Source of the DNA: a virus
Length of the DNA: 37,077 nucleotides
IMG/VR virus record: IMGVR_UViG_3300047560_000216
Span: 1-37,077 of that record
Strand: one strand, 5' to 3'
Notes under the pieces: model-generated
The model's database searches: none
Told to the model about the DNA's origin: nothing
What the model saw: the letters and a program-made list of their open reading frames with translations, nothing else
In this document: positions 1 to 8,692 of the stretch, piece after piece
Numbering within the stretch: the stretch's first letter is position 1
How the letters are laid out: each line of letters opens with the position of its first letter
Made by a program: the position numbers and the translations under genes

Positions 1-1139
1 ACCTGATCGCGTCCTACAACAAGTCGGACGTCGAGATGAAATTCGTCAACGGCTCGACCATCAAAGGCATCACGGCCGAGAAGCCCGAGCGCTTCCGTGG
101 TCCCCAGTTCCATGGTGGATGGCTCGACGAGCTGGCAGCGTGGCAATATGCCGACGAGGCCTTCGACCTGCTCATGTTTGGCATGCGCCTCGGCGCCCGG
201 CCTCGGCTGATCTGCTCGACCACGCCCAAGCCTAACACCATCATCCGCAACCTGCTGAAGCGCGAAGGCAAGGACGTCGTCGTCACCCGCGCCTCGACCT
301 ACGACAACCTCGCCAACCTCGCGCCAACCTTCCGCGATCAGATCCTGCGCTACGAAGGCACGACGATCGGCCGGCAGGAAATTCACGCCGAGATCATCAA
401 CCCCGAGGAAATGGGCGTGGTGCGCCGCTCGTGGATCAAGCAATGGAAGGGCGAGCTGCCTGAGCTTGAGTTCGTGGTCATGTCGCTCGACACAGCTTTT
501 ACCGAAGAGACCGGCAACACCACCAAGGGCGACCCCGACTATTCGGCCTGCGTCGTCTGGGGCGTGTTCAGCCCGCGCGCCGATCGACGCGACGTCATCC
601 TGCTCGACTGCTGGCAAGAGCGGCTGGGCTTTCCCGATCTCATCCGCCGGGTGAAGCAGGAAATGAAGGCGGTGTACGCGCCGCGTCAGAAGGCGCTGAT
701 CAAGCCCGTGATCGGGCCCAGCTACATGGAAGACAGCGGCCGCAAGCCTGACGTGCTGCTGATCGAAGACAAGGGCTCTGGCATTAGCCTGCGCCAGATG
801 CTCGGCCGTGAGGGCATCATCGCCGCCCCATACAATCCCGGCCGCGCAGGCAAGCTCGACCGCCTGCACGCGATCTCGCCGCTATTCGCAGCCGGGCGCG
901 TGTGGATCACCGAGAGCAGCAAGGTGCCCGGTGAGTTCGTGAGCTGGGCGCACCCGCTCATTGAGCAGATGTGCACCTTCTCGGGCAGCGGCTCGATCCC
1001 GCATGACGACATGATGGATGCCGGCGTGCAGGGGCTTCGCTACATCGCAGATCGTGATATGATCCGCGTCACGCGCCCAGAGGCCCCAGAGCCACGGGCC
1101 AGAGACGACCGGCCAAAGGTGAACCCATATGCCGCCTGA
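1..1139 (+). CDS. terL: Terminase large subunit, 3' part (5' end outside window)
   Basis: This is the ATPase/nuclease motor that packages phage DNA through the portal. The reading frame is open from base 3, so the ATG at 36 is internal and the gene begins upstream of the window. A Walker B-like stretch (GGWLDELAAW, about base 114) carries the acidic pair, and LICSTTPKP fits the ATPase coupling motif. The C-terminal RNase H-like nuclease is marked by acidic motifs MSLDTAF, LLIEDKGSG and PHDDMMDAG. The Walker A motif is missing because the N-terminal part lies outside the window. The stop overlaps the start of the next gene by 11 bases. The identification is firm. Confidence 0.95.
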   Translation, partial: LIASYNKSDVEMKFVNGSTIKGITAEKPERFRGPQFHGGWLDELAAWQYADEAFDLLMFGMRLGARPRLICSTTPKPNTIIRNLLKREGKDVVVTRASTYDNLANLAPTFRDQILRYEGTTIGRQEIHAEIINPEEMGVVRRSWIKQWKGELPELEFVVMSLDTAFTEETGNTTKGDPDYSACVVWGVFSPRADRRDVILLDCWQERLGFPDLIRRVKQEMKAVYAPRQKALIKPVIGPSYMEDSGRKPDVLLIEDKGSGISLRQMLGREGIIAAPYNPGRAGKLDRLHAISPLFAAGRVWITESSKVPGEFVSWAHPLIEQMCTFSGSGSIPHDDMMDAGVQGLRYIADRDMIRVTRPEAPEPRARDDRPKVNPYAA

Positions 1140-4100
1140 TGATTTCAAGCTCGAGCCAGTTCCTTCGGCCTTCGACCCATACGCGCAGCCGCAAGAGAGC
1201 GCAGCTCAGCGCATGAATCGCGTCAGCCGCGAGATCCGCACAGGTGATGCTTACGAGCGCATAGGTGGTCTTCGCCATATGGCTGGTGCCAATCCAGTTG
1301 CAGGCAGCGGCTATAGCGGCATGGTCGGCGCGCAGCACGGCCCGCTATCCGGCAATCTGCTTGTGTCGTCTGGCGATCGCGTCGCTGGCGATGTGCAGAT
1401 GGTCGGTGGCAACGTCGGCGTCGGCCCGCTGTCGGCGCATTACATGAAACCAACCTTTAAGGGCGCGCCTGCAGCCTATGGCGTTGGCGTTGGCGGCAAG
1501 CCTTTCGACGCAGACACATACTTCGGTGCTAAAGCAACGCATACGCCGAAAGGCATGCAGTATGGCGTGAACGCCGCGCGCTTCGGCGAAGACGGCGGCG
1601 GCTATGTCGGCGTCAGCTATAATCCGTCGCAGCGCTCGCCCGGCGCGTTCTTTGGTTATGACAAGCGCTTCGCTGATGGTGGCCCGGTTACTGCTCGGCG
1701 CATCGGCGCCAACATCGTACCGCCTGAAGAGCAGGGCGCTGTCAGTCCGTCATGGGAAGGCGTCGGTGACGCTGCACGCGGCATTGCTGCAGGCACAGGC
1801 CCGGCGCTTGAGACGGCTGGCAAGTATATCGCAGAGACGCCTGTCTCGCAGATGGCCAGTGATGTCGGCAAGCTCGGCAGCCATATGTACGAAGCAGCCA
1901 AAGAAAACCCCGCTGAGTTCATCGGTGGCATGTTGCCCGGCGTTGGCAATCTCTACGCAGCCAAAGACGTCGCAGAGCTGAAGGACAAGATTGCAGAAGC
2001 TCGAGCTGCAGGCCGTGACGACATCGCGCAGCAGCTTGAGAAGATCCTGCCTGTTGCGGCCACTGGCGCTGTAATGCCATTTGGCGCAGGCGCTGCAACG
2101 CGCTCCGTGATCAAGGGTGCTGAAAAGGCAGCCGTTCATGAAGCAAGCAATCTTGCGACAAAGGCTGCTGAAGTGTTTGGAAAAACACGCGACATCCGCG
2201 AAGCTGGCTATGTTATGCCGGATGGTTCAATGCTTGATTTCACAGGTCGCCATCAAGTGCAAAATGATTACGCACGCGTTGGTGAGTTTAATCGACCTGT
2301 TGAAGGTCAGCGCGATTGGATGGCGGGCGAGCGCAACGTCGATCATCGAGAAGTATCAGACATCATTGATGCGCCAGAAGGTATATCTGGCACAGATGCA
2401 ATGACGCGCTTCATGAATGAGACCAATGCTATTCGCAACAAACCCGGCATTGGTTTTGAATCATTTGATGTTCCAACTGATCAGCAGTTGAAAGCTCTTA
2501 TTGGCGGTCACAACAAGGCCTATCGTGGCGAGCCAATGCTTGTAGAGTTGGCTGATCGAAACACAGGCGACATCATTGCTTCGACCGACTTTGAAAAGCC
2601 TACAGTTGAAGGCGTGAAGAAATGGTTTGAAGAGAATGCGCCTAAAGAATCTGTCGTTGAGAAAGCTGCAGAGCGTGAATTAACCAACATGGGCTTGTAT
2701 AGCCATGGCGCTGAAACAGCGCTTGCATTGCCACAGGCTAAGGGAACGCCTGAGCAAATGGCTGCGATGCTCGCAAAGCAGGGCGTGAAGCCTGCTGAAT
2801 TGGAAGGTTTTACTGAAGCATTCGCTGGCCGTCCATCTGTGACCCGTGAAGAAGCTGCACAGTATTTCCGTGAGCGTATGCCGCAAGTTGAGGAAAAGGT
2901 TCTTTCAACCAATCCAAAACTTTCTGATGAACAAGTTGAGCGTGAATACCGCCGTGTCTATGGTGAACCATTCACCTCAGATGGCGAGCGTCTAAACATT
3001 GATGAAATGCGCAGTATGGTGACGAGTGAATGGGCTGGAATTGATAGCCAATATGTTCCAAAGTTTCAGCAATACACTCTCCCCGGTGGTGAGAACTACC
3101 GTGAGGTGTTGTTGAAACTTCCTAAAGGTGCGGGAGCTACCAAAGAAGCATTGGAAGAGTTAGCAGCAGCTAAACAGCGATCTAAAGAAGCCACCAAAGC
3201 ATATAATGATATTCTTGCTGCGGAGCTTGAAGGAACATCAAACATTCCTCAAGAGCAAGTTAATGCTTTGAGAAGAGAAGCTGATATTGCTCATGCAAGA
3301 GTTAAGAACTTTGAGCATTTAGCTAACAAGCCTATGTTTGAATCTGCCCATTGGCGGGACGATCCGAATGTCCTCGCACATCTTCGCATGTCTGACCGCA
3401 CTGGTCCTAACGGTGAAAAGATTCTTCACATTGAAGAAATCCAATCTGATTGGGGCCAACAAGGTAAAAAGGCTGGGTTCAAAACTGAGATACCAAAACA
3501 GTTGCAAGCATCGGTGGATGAAATCTTAAAAAATAAAATTCAACCAAATGCAGAATTGCTTCCTGTTGCTATGCAGGAAAAAGATGGCTCTGTTGCATTG
3601 AGGAATGTTCCTCCTGACTTTATTAAACATTGGGAGAAAAGTAATATACTTACTCCTGATGAAGCTAAAACCTTATTGGAATGGAATGATAAGTACTTCA
3701 AAAGTATGGAAGGAATTCCATCGGCCCCCTACGTCGCAAACACGGCTGCATGGACAGACCTTGCATTGAAGCGCGCTTTGAAAGAAGCGGCTGAAGGCGG
3801 TTATGATCGTGTTGTTTGGACGCCCGGTGTAGAGCAAGCCAAGCGATATGATTTGAGCAAGCAGATTGATAGTCTTCAGTATGTCCCTAAAACTGGGAAA
3901 TTATATGCTTACAAGGATGGACAACTTGTTGTTGATAAAGCAACAAAGCCAAATGAACTGGAAGGTTTAGTTGGAAAAGAAGTTGCGAAAAAACTTCTTG
4001 ATACTGAACTTAAAACATATGGGTCTGGCAATCCTGTTCATTACCTTGAAGGCCAAGACCTCTCTGTTGGCGGCGAAGGCATGAAGGGTTACTACGACAA

Positions 4101-5217
4101 GATTGTACCAACCCAGTTGCAAAAGTTGCTGAAGAAACTGGACCCTGAAGCGAAGATTGAGAAAACCCAACTTCCTATCAACAAGGAAGGTTGGCACATC
4201 ACCGATCCATCAGCGACAGTTTCGGGTAAGTGGATGGTCAAAAGCTCAGACTACAATTCTAAGGGTCTGATGTTTGACACTGAAGCCGAAGCTCGCGCTG
4301 CGATGGCGAAGAAGATTGCAGAGAACTCAATTGATGTTCCTGTAATTCAAATCACCTCGGCCATGCGTGAGAACATCCTCAAGGGTATGCCTCATATGGC
4401 AGAGGGCGGCATGGTTGAGGAAGCCGAGCCAACGCTGAACGCAGAAGAAGTAAACTTTGCAGAAGGTGGCGCAGTCAACGGCGCTGGGATGAGCCCAGAA
4501 GACCGCGTAGGCGAAACCGCTGCCGACGTTGCCAACTTGATCCAAGAAGGTGAGATGGACCAGCGCAAGCTGGCCTACCTTATCCGCATGGCATCGACGG
4601 GCACGATTGCGCCTGACAAGGCCTACGAGTTCGCAGAAGAGATCCTCGCGCAAAACGTGCCAGCGCTCATGCAGCGCTTTGCACGTTATCCGCGTGCAAT
4701 CCGCATCCTCGCTCGAGTTGATCTTGCGCTCGGTGGTCTTGGCGGACAGGCGCTCGGCCTCGTGGGCAATCAAAAGATCCGCAATGAGCCTGTTGGTGCA
4801 GACGGCTATGCCAAGGGCGGTGCCGTTAAGAAGAAAAAAAGCGCCAAGCGCATGCCCTATCAGGGCGATGAGCAGGCGTTCCAAGCTTTTGCTGACTTCG
4901 CCATTGAAGAGTATGGCCCGCAGCTCGGTGGCAACATGGCCAAGCGAGCCGAAGGCAATGCCGCAAAGCTCCTGTTTGCCCTGCAACAACAGGAAAAGAA
5001 CTCGGCGGAGAGCCCTGAGCAATATCGCGAGAAGATCACGATGCTCAATCAGATGGGCCGTCAGTTCAACATCAATCCCAAGGCCGCCTTCAATCGAACG
5101 ACAGATGCGATGGATACCAAGCGCGAGCTTGCCAGCATCTTGAAGAGCGATCATAAGATTAACCCAGCCTTTCAGGCTGCGTTGCAACGCATGGACCGAC
5201 TTGTGGGGAGTCGCTGA
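1129..5217 (+). CDS. Large multidomain polyvalent-type protein (1362 aa), probably delivered with the DNA
   Basis: The ATG at 1129 follows AAGGTG. Residues 1-330 are Gly/Ala-rich with hydrophobic stretches (about 250-330). Residues 359-505 contain GYVMPDGSMLDFTG and VDHRE, a domain seen in other phage mega-proteins. Residues 521-600 begin MGLYSHGAETAL. Residues 645-1088 form the widespread phage domain with PGGENYREVLL, HWRDDPNVLAHLRMSDR, LHIEEIQSDW, GGYDRVVWTPG, RYDLSKQ and MKGYYDKIVP. From memory, this is a domain of large polyvalent proteins of phages and conjugative elements, whose proposed role is injection into the host. The C-terminus (1090-1362) carries three AxGGxV motifs, and a fourth lies at residue 181. 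DNA from about 2150 to 4350 is clearly more AT-rich than either end. The biochemical activity is unknown. Confidence 0.8.
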   Translation: MPPDDFKLEPVPSAFDPYAQPQESAAQRMNRVSREIRTGDAYERIGGLRHMAGANPVAGSGYSGMVGAQHGPLSGNLLVSSGDRVAGDVQMVGGNVGVGPLSAHYMKPTFKGAPAAYGVGVGGKPFDADTYFGAKATHTPKGMQYGVNAARFGEDGGGYVGVSYNPSQRSPGAFFGYDKRFADGGPVTARRIGANIVPPEEQGAVSPSWEGVGDAARGIAAGTGPALETAGKYIAETPVSQMASDVGKLGSHMYEAAKENPAEFIGGMLPGVGNLYAAKDVAELKDKIAEARAAGRDDIAQQLEKILPVAATGAVMPFGAGAATRSVIKGAEKAAVHEASNLATKAAEVFGKTRDIREAGYVMPDGSMLDFTGRHQVQNDYARVGEFNRPVEGQRDWMAGERNVDHREVSDIIDAPEGISGTDAMTRFMNETNAIRNKPGIGFESFDVPTDQQLKALIGGHNKAYRGEPMLVELADRNTGDIIASTDFEKPTVEGVKKWFEENAPKESVVEKAAERELTNMGLYSHGAETALALPQAKGTPEQMAAMLAKQGVKPAELEGFTEAFAGRPSVTREEAAQYFRERMPQVEEKVLSTNPKLSDEQVEREYRRVYGEPFTSDGERLNIDEMRSMVTSEWAGIDSQYVPKFQQYTLPGGENYREVLLKLPKGAGATKEALEELAAAKQRSKEATKAYNDILAAELEGTSNIPQEQVNALRREADIAHARVKNFEHLANKPMFESAHWRDDPNVLAHLRMSDRTGPNGEKILHIEEIQSDWGQQGKKAGFKTEIPKQLQASVDEILKNKIQPNAELLPVAMQEKDGSVALRNVPPDFIKHWEKSNILTPDEAKTLLEWNDKYFKSMEGIPSAPYVANTAAWTDLALKRALKEAAEGGYDRVVWTPGVEQAKRYDLSKQIDSLQYVPKTGKLYAYKDGQLVVDKATKPNELEGLVGKEVAKKLLDTELKTYGSGNPVHYLEGQDLSVGGEGMKGYYDKIVPTQLQKLLKKLDPEAKIEKTQLPINKEGWHITDPSATVSGKWMVKSSDYNSKGLMFDTEAEARAAMAKKIAENSIDVPVIQITSAMRENILKGMPHMAEGGMVEEAEPTLNAEEVNFAEGGAVNGAGMSPEDRVGETAADVANLIQEGEMDQRKLAYLIRMASTGTIAPDKAYEFAEEILAQNVPALMQRFARYPRAIRILARVDLALGGLGGQALGLVGNQKIRNEPVGADGYAKGGAVKKKKSAKRMPYQGDEQAFQAFADFAIEEYGPQLGGNMAKRAEGNAAKLLFALQQQEKNSAESPEQYREKITMLNQMGRQFNINPKAAFNRTTDAMDTKRELASILKSDHKINPAFQAALQRMDRLVGSR

Positions 5218-5846
5218 TGTATGATGAAGCAATCAAAACGCTTGTTGAAAAGCTCAAGAGCGATGCCGCTCTGCTCGAGGCGTCAAAAGGCCTAACTGAG
5301 GCTGACAAGATCCGTTGCTTTGATGATGCCATTCCAGAAGATCTGCTCGCCGAGGCCATCGCCGAGGTCGAGCGCCGGGGCTGGCAGTATGGCTGGCGTA
5401 GCAACAAGATGCTGGGTTTCGGCCACTGGAACATCGTGTTGTCGGACAGCAAGATTGAGCGCGAAGAAGTCTATCACGAAGTGCCGCAGTGCATCCGTGA
5501 TCTGTGGGACTATATCCAGCCGCGCTTTATGCCAACAACGCCTGTGCTGGTGCGCGCCTATGCAAACGCTCACACCTATGGCGTTGAAGGCTACATCCAT
5601 CGAGACAGCAAGTTTGAGACGGATGAGACTTGCGTGATCTATTACGAGAAGGATTGGAAGCCGGAATATGCTGGCGAGACAATCTTCTTGAACGAAGACG
5701 AAGACAACATCCTCAAGGCTGTGCTGCCGAAATACGGCCGCATGACGATCTTCCCCGGCAACATCAAGCATGCCGGCCGTGGCGTAAGCCGGATCTGCCC
5801 AGTGGCGCGCCGGGTGCTCGTGATGAAGGGGCGCCCCCGTGAGTAA
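5217..5846 (+). CDS. 2-oxoglutarate/Fe(II)-dependent oxygenase (prolyl 4-hydroxylase-like)
   Basis: This is a double-stranded beta-helix dioxygenase of 209 aa, expected to couple 2-oxoglutarate decarboxylation to hydroxylation of an unknown substrate. The iron ligands are visible as H128-x-D130 (YIHRDS) and the distal H185 (IKHAGRG). R198 or R199 in VARRVLV is the likely 2-oxoglutarate-binding residue. The N-terminal part (RRGWQYGWRSNKMLGFGHWN) fits this phage/bacterial subfamily. The start overlaps the preceding stop by one base (TGATG), and the next gene overlaps its end, so the three genes are translationally linked. Phage relatives are of uncertain function; protein or nucleobase hydroxylation are both possible. 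The collagen-like fibre at 20349 is one conceivable substrate, but no direct evidence links them. Confidence 0.88.
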   Translation: MYDEAIKTLVEKLKSDAALLEASKGLTEADKIRCFDDAIPEDLLAEAIAEVERRGWQYGWRSNKMLGFGHWNIVLSDSKIEREEVYHEVPQCIRDLWDYIQPRFMPTTPVLVRAYANAHTYGVEGYIHRDSKFETDETCVIYYEKDWKPEYAGETIFLNEDEDNILKAVLPKYGRMTIFPGNIKHAGRGVSRICPVARRVLVMKGRPRE

Positions 5847-6333
5847 GCGGCACCTTCTGCTTGTTGCGCTGAAGCGCCTTGGCGCTTTCCGCACGCAGCA
5901 CAACCGCCGCATGGGCCTGACGTTAGGCGAACACCTAACTAATACTTACGATGACCTGAAGAGGATGGGCGCAGATGAAGATGTGGCTCTGGCTGGTGGC
6001 CTTCATTCGATCTATGGGACGAACGCCTTCAGGAGCGCCAGCCTCGGCCCCGACAAGCGCCCCGTCATCCGCCAGCTCTTCGGCGAGCGCGCCGAGCGCC
6101 TCGCGTGGCTCTTCTCGCAAATCAACCGCCCCCGCTGCTTTGAAGGCGAAGCCATTAAAAACTGGCAAACGGGTGAGCCGGTCGAAGTCTCGGAAGAAGA
6201 CCTCCAAGACCTGATGTTGATTGAGGTGGCCAATCTGAGCGATAATGGCGCAAAGCTTTCGGGCTACCCTAACCTTGAGCGGTTCTATCATGAACGACAG
6301 AGAACTCTACGAGCTGGCAGCGAGGCTGCTTAA
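5839..6333 (+). CDS. HD-like domain protein resembling DUF6817
   Basis: This 164 aa protein starts with GTG at 5839, after AAGGGG about ten bases upstream, and overlaps the oxygenase stop by eight bases. The segment from TLGEHLTNTYDDLKRMGADEDVALAGGLHSIYGTNAF (positions 28-63) matches the pattern of the DUF6817 group in the HD superfamily: H32, then H56. At the usual His-Asp pair the sequence is His-Ser (H56-S57), as I recall for this family in general, so classical HD phosphohydrolase activity should not be assumed. An acidic C-terminal helix region (EEDLQDLMLIEVANLSDN) follows. Gene order suggests co-function with the oxygenase. The substrate is unknown. Confidence 0.75.
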   Translation: MSKRHLLLVALKRLGAFRTQHNRRMGLTLGEHLTNTYDDLKRMGADEDVALAGGLHSIYGTNAFRSASLGPDKRPVIRQLFGERAERLAWLFSQINRPRCFEGEAIKNWQTGEPVEVSEEDLQDLMLIEVANLSDNGAKLSGYPNLERFYHERQRTLRAGSEAA

Positions 6334-8689
6334 GCATTACGTCGCCGAAGATGAAACGGTGGCCAAGATCGTGGAGACCGCTAAGGTCGATCGCGGCGAG
6401 CCCAAGCTCGTGCCTGTGATCACGGCAGAAGAACGCGCCCTCCTGAACCTTCTGGGCGGCCCCATGGCGGAAGCTATGGAGGCTAAGCATATCTCGCTGG
6501 CGTCGCAGGGTTGCGGTTGTGGCTGCGGTTGCGGGTGCGGTGATGGCGGCGACGACGACGGAGAGGCAGATTCTGCCGCTGCAGATTCCGACGCTGATGC
6601 CGAAGAAGATTCTGAAGCTGATCCTGATGCGCCTGATCCAAACGCTCAGCAAGTAAGCCAAAATTTTAGTAGCTGGGCTGCAATGACTGCAGCGCTTGGT
6701 ATTGGTCAAGGACAGGGTCAAGGACAGGGTCAAGGCCAAGGACAGGGCGAAGATAATAACAGCAACCCTGATAATATGAACGACCCCAACTTTGATTGGG
6801 CTGCCTATCTTGGTATTCCGTCTGTAACTGTATCTGGTCCGGCTAATGCAGGGCAGGGCGAAGAAGGAGAGGGACAAGGCGTTGGGCCGGGCCAAGGACC
6901 GGGTCAGGCGACCGGCACTGAAGGTGATCAAGGCGTCACAAGCGCAAATGCATCAGGCCCAACCAGCGGCCCCGGCGCGCCCGGTGGTGCGGCTGATACA
7001 GGTGGCGCAGGTACAGGCACTGGCAGCTTTGCTGATGCTGTGTCAAACTTCTTTAGTCAGTTCAACCCGATGGGGTCGGCGCAGGCCTCGACCAGCAACT
7101 GGGCAGCACCGAAAGATAGCAGCTATGCCGCGCTGATTGATTCCGCACGCGATGCTGCGTCTAAGGGTCAGTTCAACAACTGGATGGCATCACCGCTCGG
7201 TGCGCAATTCAATGCAAACCCGGCTGTCACAAATCAGTTTTTTGGCGAACTTGTTAATACCAACGACAAAGCTATTGCTGCCGCACAGGCTAATGCCGCG
7301 CAGGCGGCTGGCTCGCTGTCTGGCATGAACGCAAGCCAAGCGGCAAACATTGCAGCGCAAAACCAAGCTGCGGCTCAACAAAATGCCGCTGCTCAAACCG
7401 TGGCCAACCTGACCACGCAGACCTATGGCCTGCCTGCCACAGTCTCAGCGCCGTTGGCATCACAGATTGCATCATCCTATGGGTTCGGTGCGCCGTCCGC
7501 ATCTCAGACCGGCCAAAACACACAGACAGCGGCAGCTCCTACCAGCGCACCAAGCCCATACGGAGCCCTCACAGCAGCCGTCACCAGCGCGCCGTCTACT
7601 TCACCTGCGCCAGCGCCCGCCCCAGCTCCTGCTCCCGCGCCAGCCCCTGCTGCACCCGCAGCACTGGCGCAGTATGGGCAGGCTGCTCCTCTTGGTGAGC
7701 CTATCAGTGTGCCAACGCTCACTGTTGCAGAGACACCGCAAGGGCAGCCCGGCCCGACCGCGACATCCTCGACCAGCACCACCAACAACCAATCGGTGGC
7801 GCAGGCGGTGCAGAACTATATTGCTGACAAGGTCAATGCAGCCATCAGCAATCCGGCTGCTACAGCCACCAATATCGCCACAAGCTTCGTGCCGGGGCTC
7901 GGTATTGCAAATACCATTTCAGGCCTTGTGGGTGGCCCAACGGTGGGCGGTCTGGCGTTTGGCAACAATACCAGCAACCAAACAAATGAAGACCTATTCG
8001 ATCCGACAGGTGCCAAAGACGCTGCAATGGTCGCGGCAGCCTTTGGTGACATCAATACAAACTATGGCTCAAATATTGATAGCGGCGGCGGTGGCACATT
8101 GCCGCCTGTGCGCGTGCAGGATCTTGCCATGGGGCTGCCGATCGCGCCGACTTCTGCATATGACTATGTTGCCCCCGGTACGGTCATTGAAGGAACGCCA
8201 ACAGGCACGCGCACTGGTGCTGAGACGACAGACACAGGCCGCATTTATCTCGGCGCTCCAGTTAATCCGTATACCTATGGCGCATCAGGAGAAACCGTCT
8301 TTTACAAGCCAGTCGCAACAGCCGCTCAAGGCGGTTACTTCGACGCTGATGCATACTTTGCTGATGGCGGTCTCGTGAGCACGCCCAAGCCGCCAATGCA
8401 GCCCGTAGTCGCGTCCTATCCAACCATGGCCTACACCGATGGTCAGGGATTGATTGGCTCCGTTGCTGCGCCTCCTGCGCTGACGCCTTATGAGAGCGTT
8501 GGGTCAGATGCGCCGCATGCTTCGCCAATGGCGCCAGCACCTGCGGCCGCAGCGCCAACACTGACGCCTGATAGCCCGCTGTTGGCAATTCGTAACACCA
8601 ATGCTACGCCAGTTCAGTCTGCAATATCCCAAAACCCAAATCTGGGGTATTCTCTCGGCATGTCGCCACTCTCGCGGCTCAAGGGATAA
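6290..8689 (+). CDS. Low-complexity protein with Cys-Gly, Gly-Gln and Pro-Ala tracts, upstream of portal
   Basis: I chose the ATG at 6290 (MNDRELYEL, preceded by GAGCGG) over the ATG at 6245, which would overlap the previous gene by about 90 bases. The product is 799 aa. A helical N-terminus of about 65 residues is followed by five alternating Cys-Gly pairs (C75, 77, 79, 81, 83), an Asp/Glu-rich stretch, seven Gly-Gln dipeptides (139-152), a Gly/Ala/Ser-rich linker, and an alternating Pro-Ala tract (439-458). The C-terminal 350 residues are less repetitive and contain FADGGLV at 690. I recognise no enzyme. The position between accessory genes and the portal, and the fibrous composition, suggest a structural or internal head protein. 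The Cys-Gly run could bind metal or form disulfides. Confidence 0.72.
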   Translation: MNDRELYELAARLLKHYVAEDETVAKIVETAKVDRGEPKLVPVITAEERALLNLLGGPMAEAMEAKHISLASQGCGCGCGCGCGDGGDDDGEADSAAADSDADAEEDSEADPDAPDPNAQQVSQNFSSWAAMTAALGIGQGQGQGQGQGQGQGEDNNSNPDNMNDPNFDWAAYLGIPSVTVSGPANAGQGEEGEGQGVGPGQGPGQATGTEGDQGVTSANASGPTSGPGAPGGAADTGGAGTGTGSFADAVSNFFSQFNPMGSAQASTSNWAAPKDSSYAALIDSARDAASKGQFNNWMASPLGAQFNANPAVTNQFFGELVNTNDKAIAAAQANAAQAAGSLSGMNASQAANIAAQNQAAAQQNAAAQTVANLTTQTYGLPATVSAPLASQIASSYGFGAPSASQTGQNTQTAAAPTSAPSPYGALTAAVTSAPSTSPAPAPAPAPAPAPAPAAPAALAQYGQAAPLGEPISVPTLTVAETPQGQPGPTATSSTSTTNNQSVAQAVQNYIADKVNAAISNPAATATNIATSFVPGLGIANTISGLVGGPTVGGLAFGNNTSNQTNEDLFDPTGAKDAAMVAAAFGDINTNYGSNIDSGGGGTLPPVRVQDLAMGLPIAPTSAYDYVAPGTVIEGTPTGTRTGAETTDTGRIYLGAPVNPYTYGASGETVFYKPVATAAQGGYFDADAYFADGGLVSTPKPPMQPVVASYPTMAYTDGQGLIGSVAAPPALTPYESVGSDAPHASPMAPAPAAAAPTLTPDSPLLAIRNTNATPVQSAISQNPNLGYSLGMSPLSRLKG

Positions 8690-8692
8690 TCC

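Noticed and set aside
5839-6333. Calling the HD-like gene a phosphohydrolase or MazG-type nucleotide enzyme
   Set aside because: The His-Asp pair is replaced by His-Ser and the family function is unknown, so no reaction was assigned.
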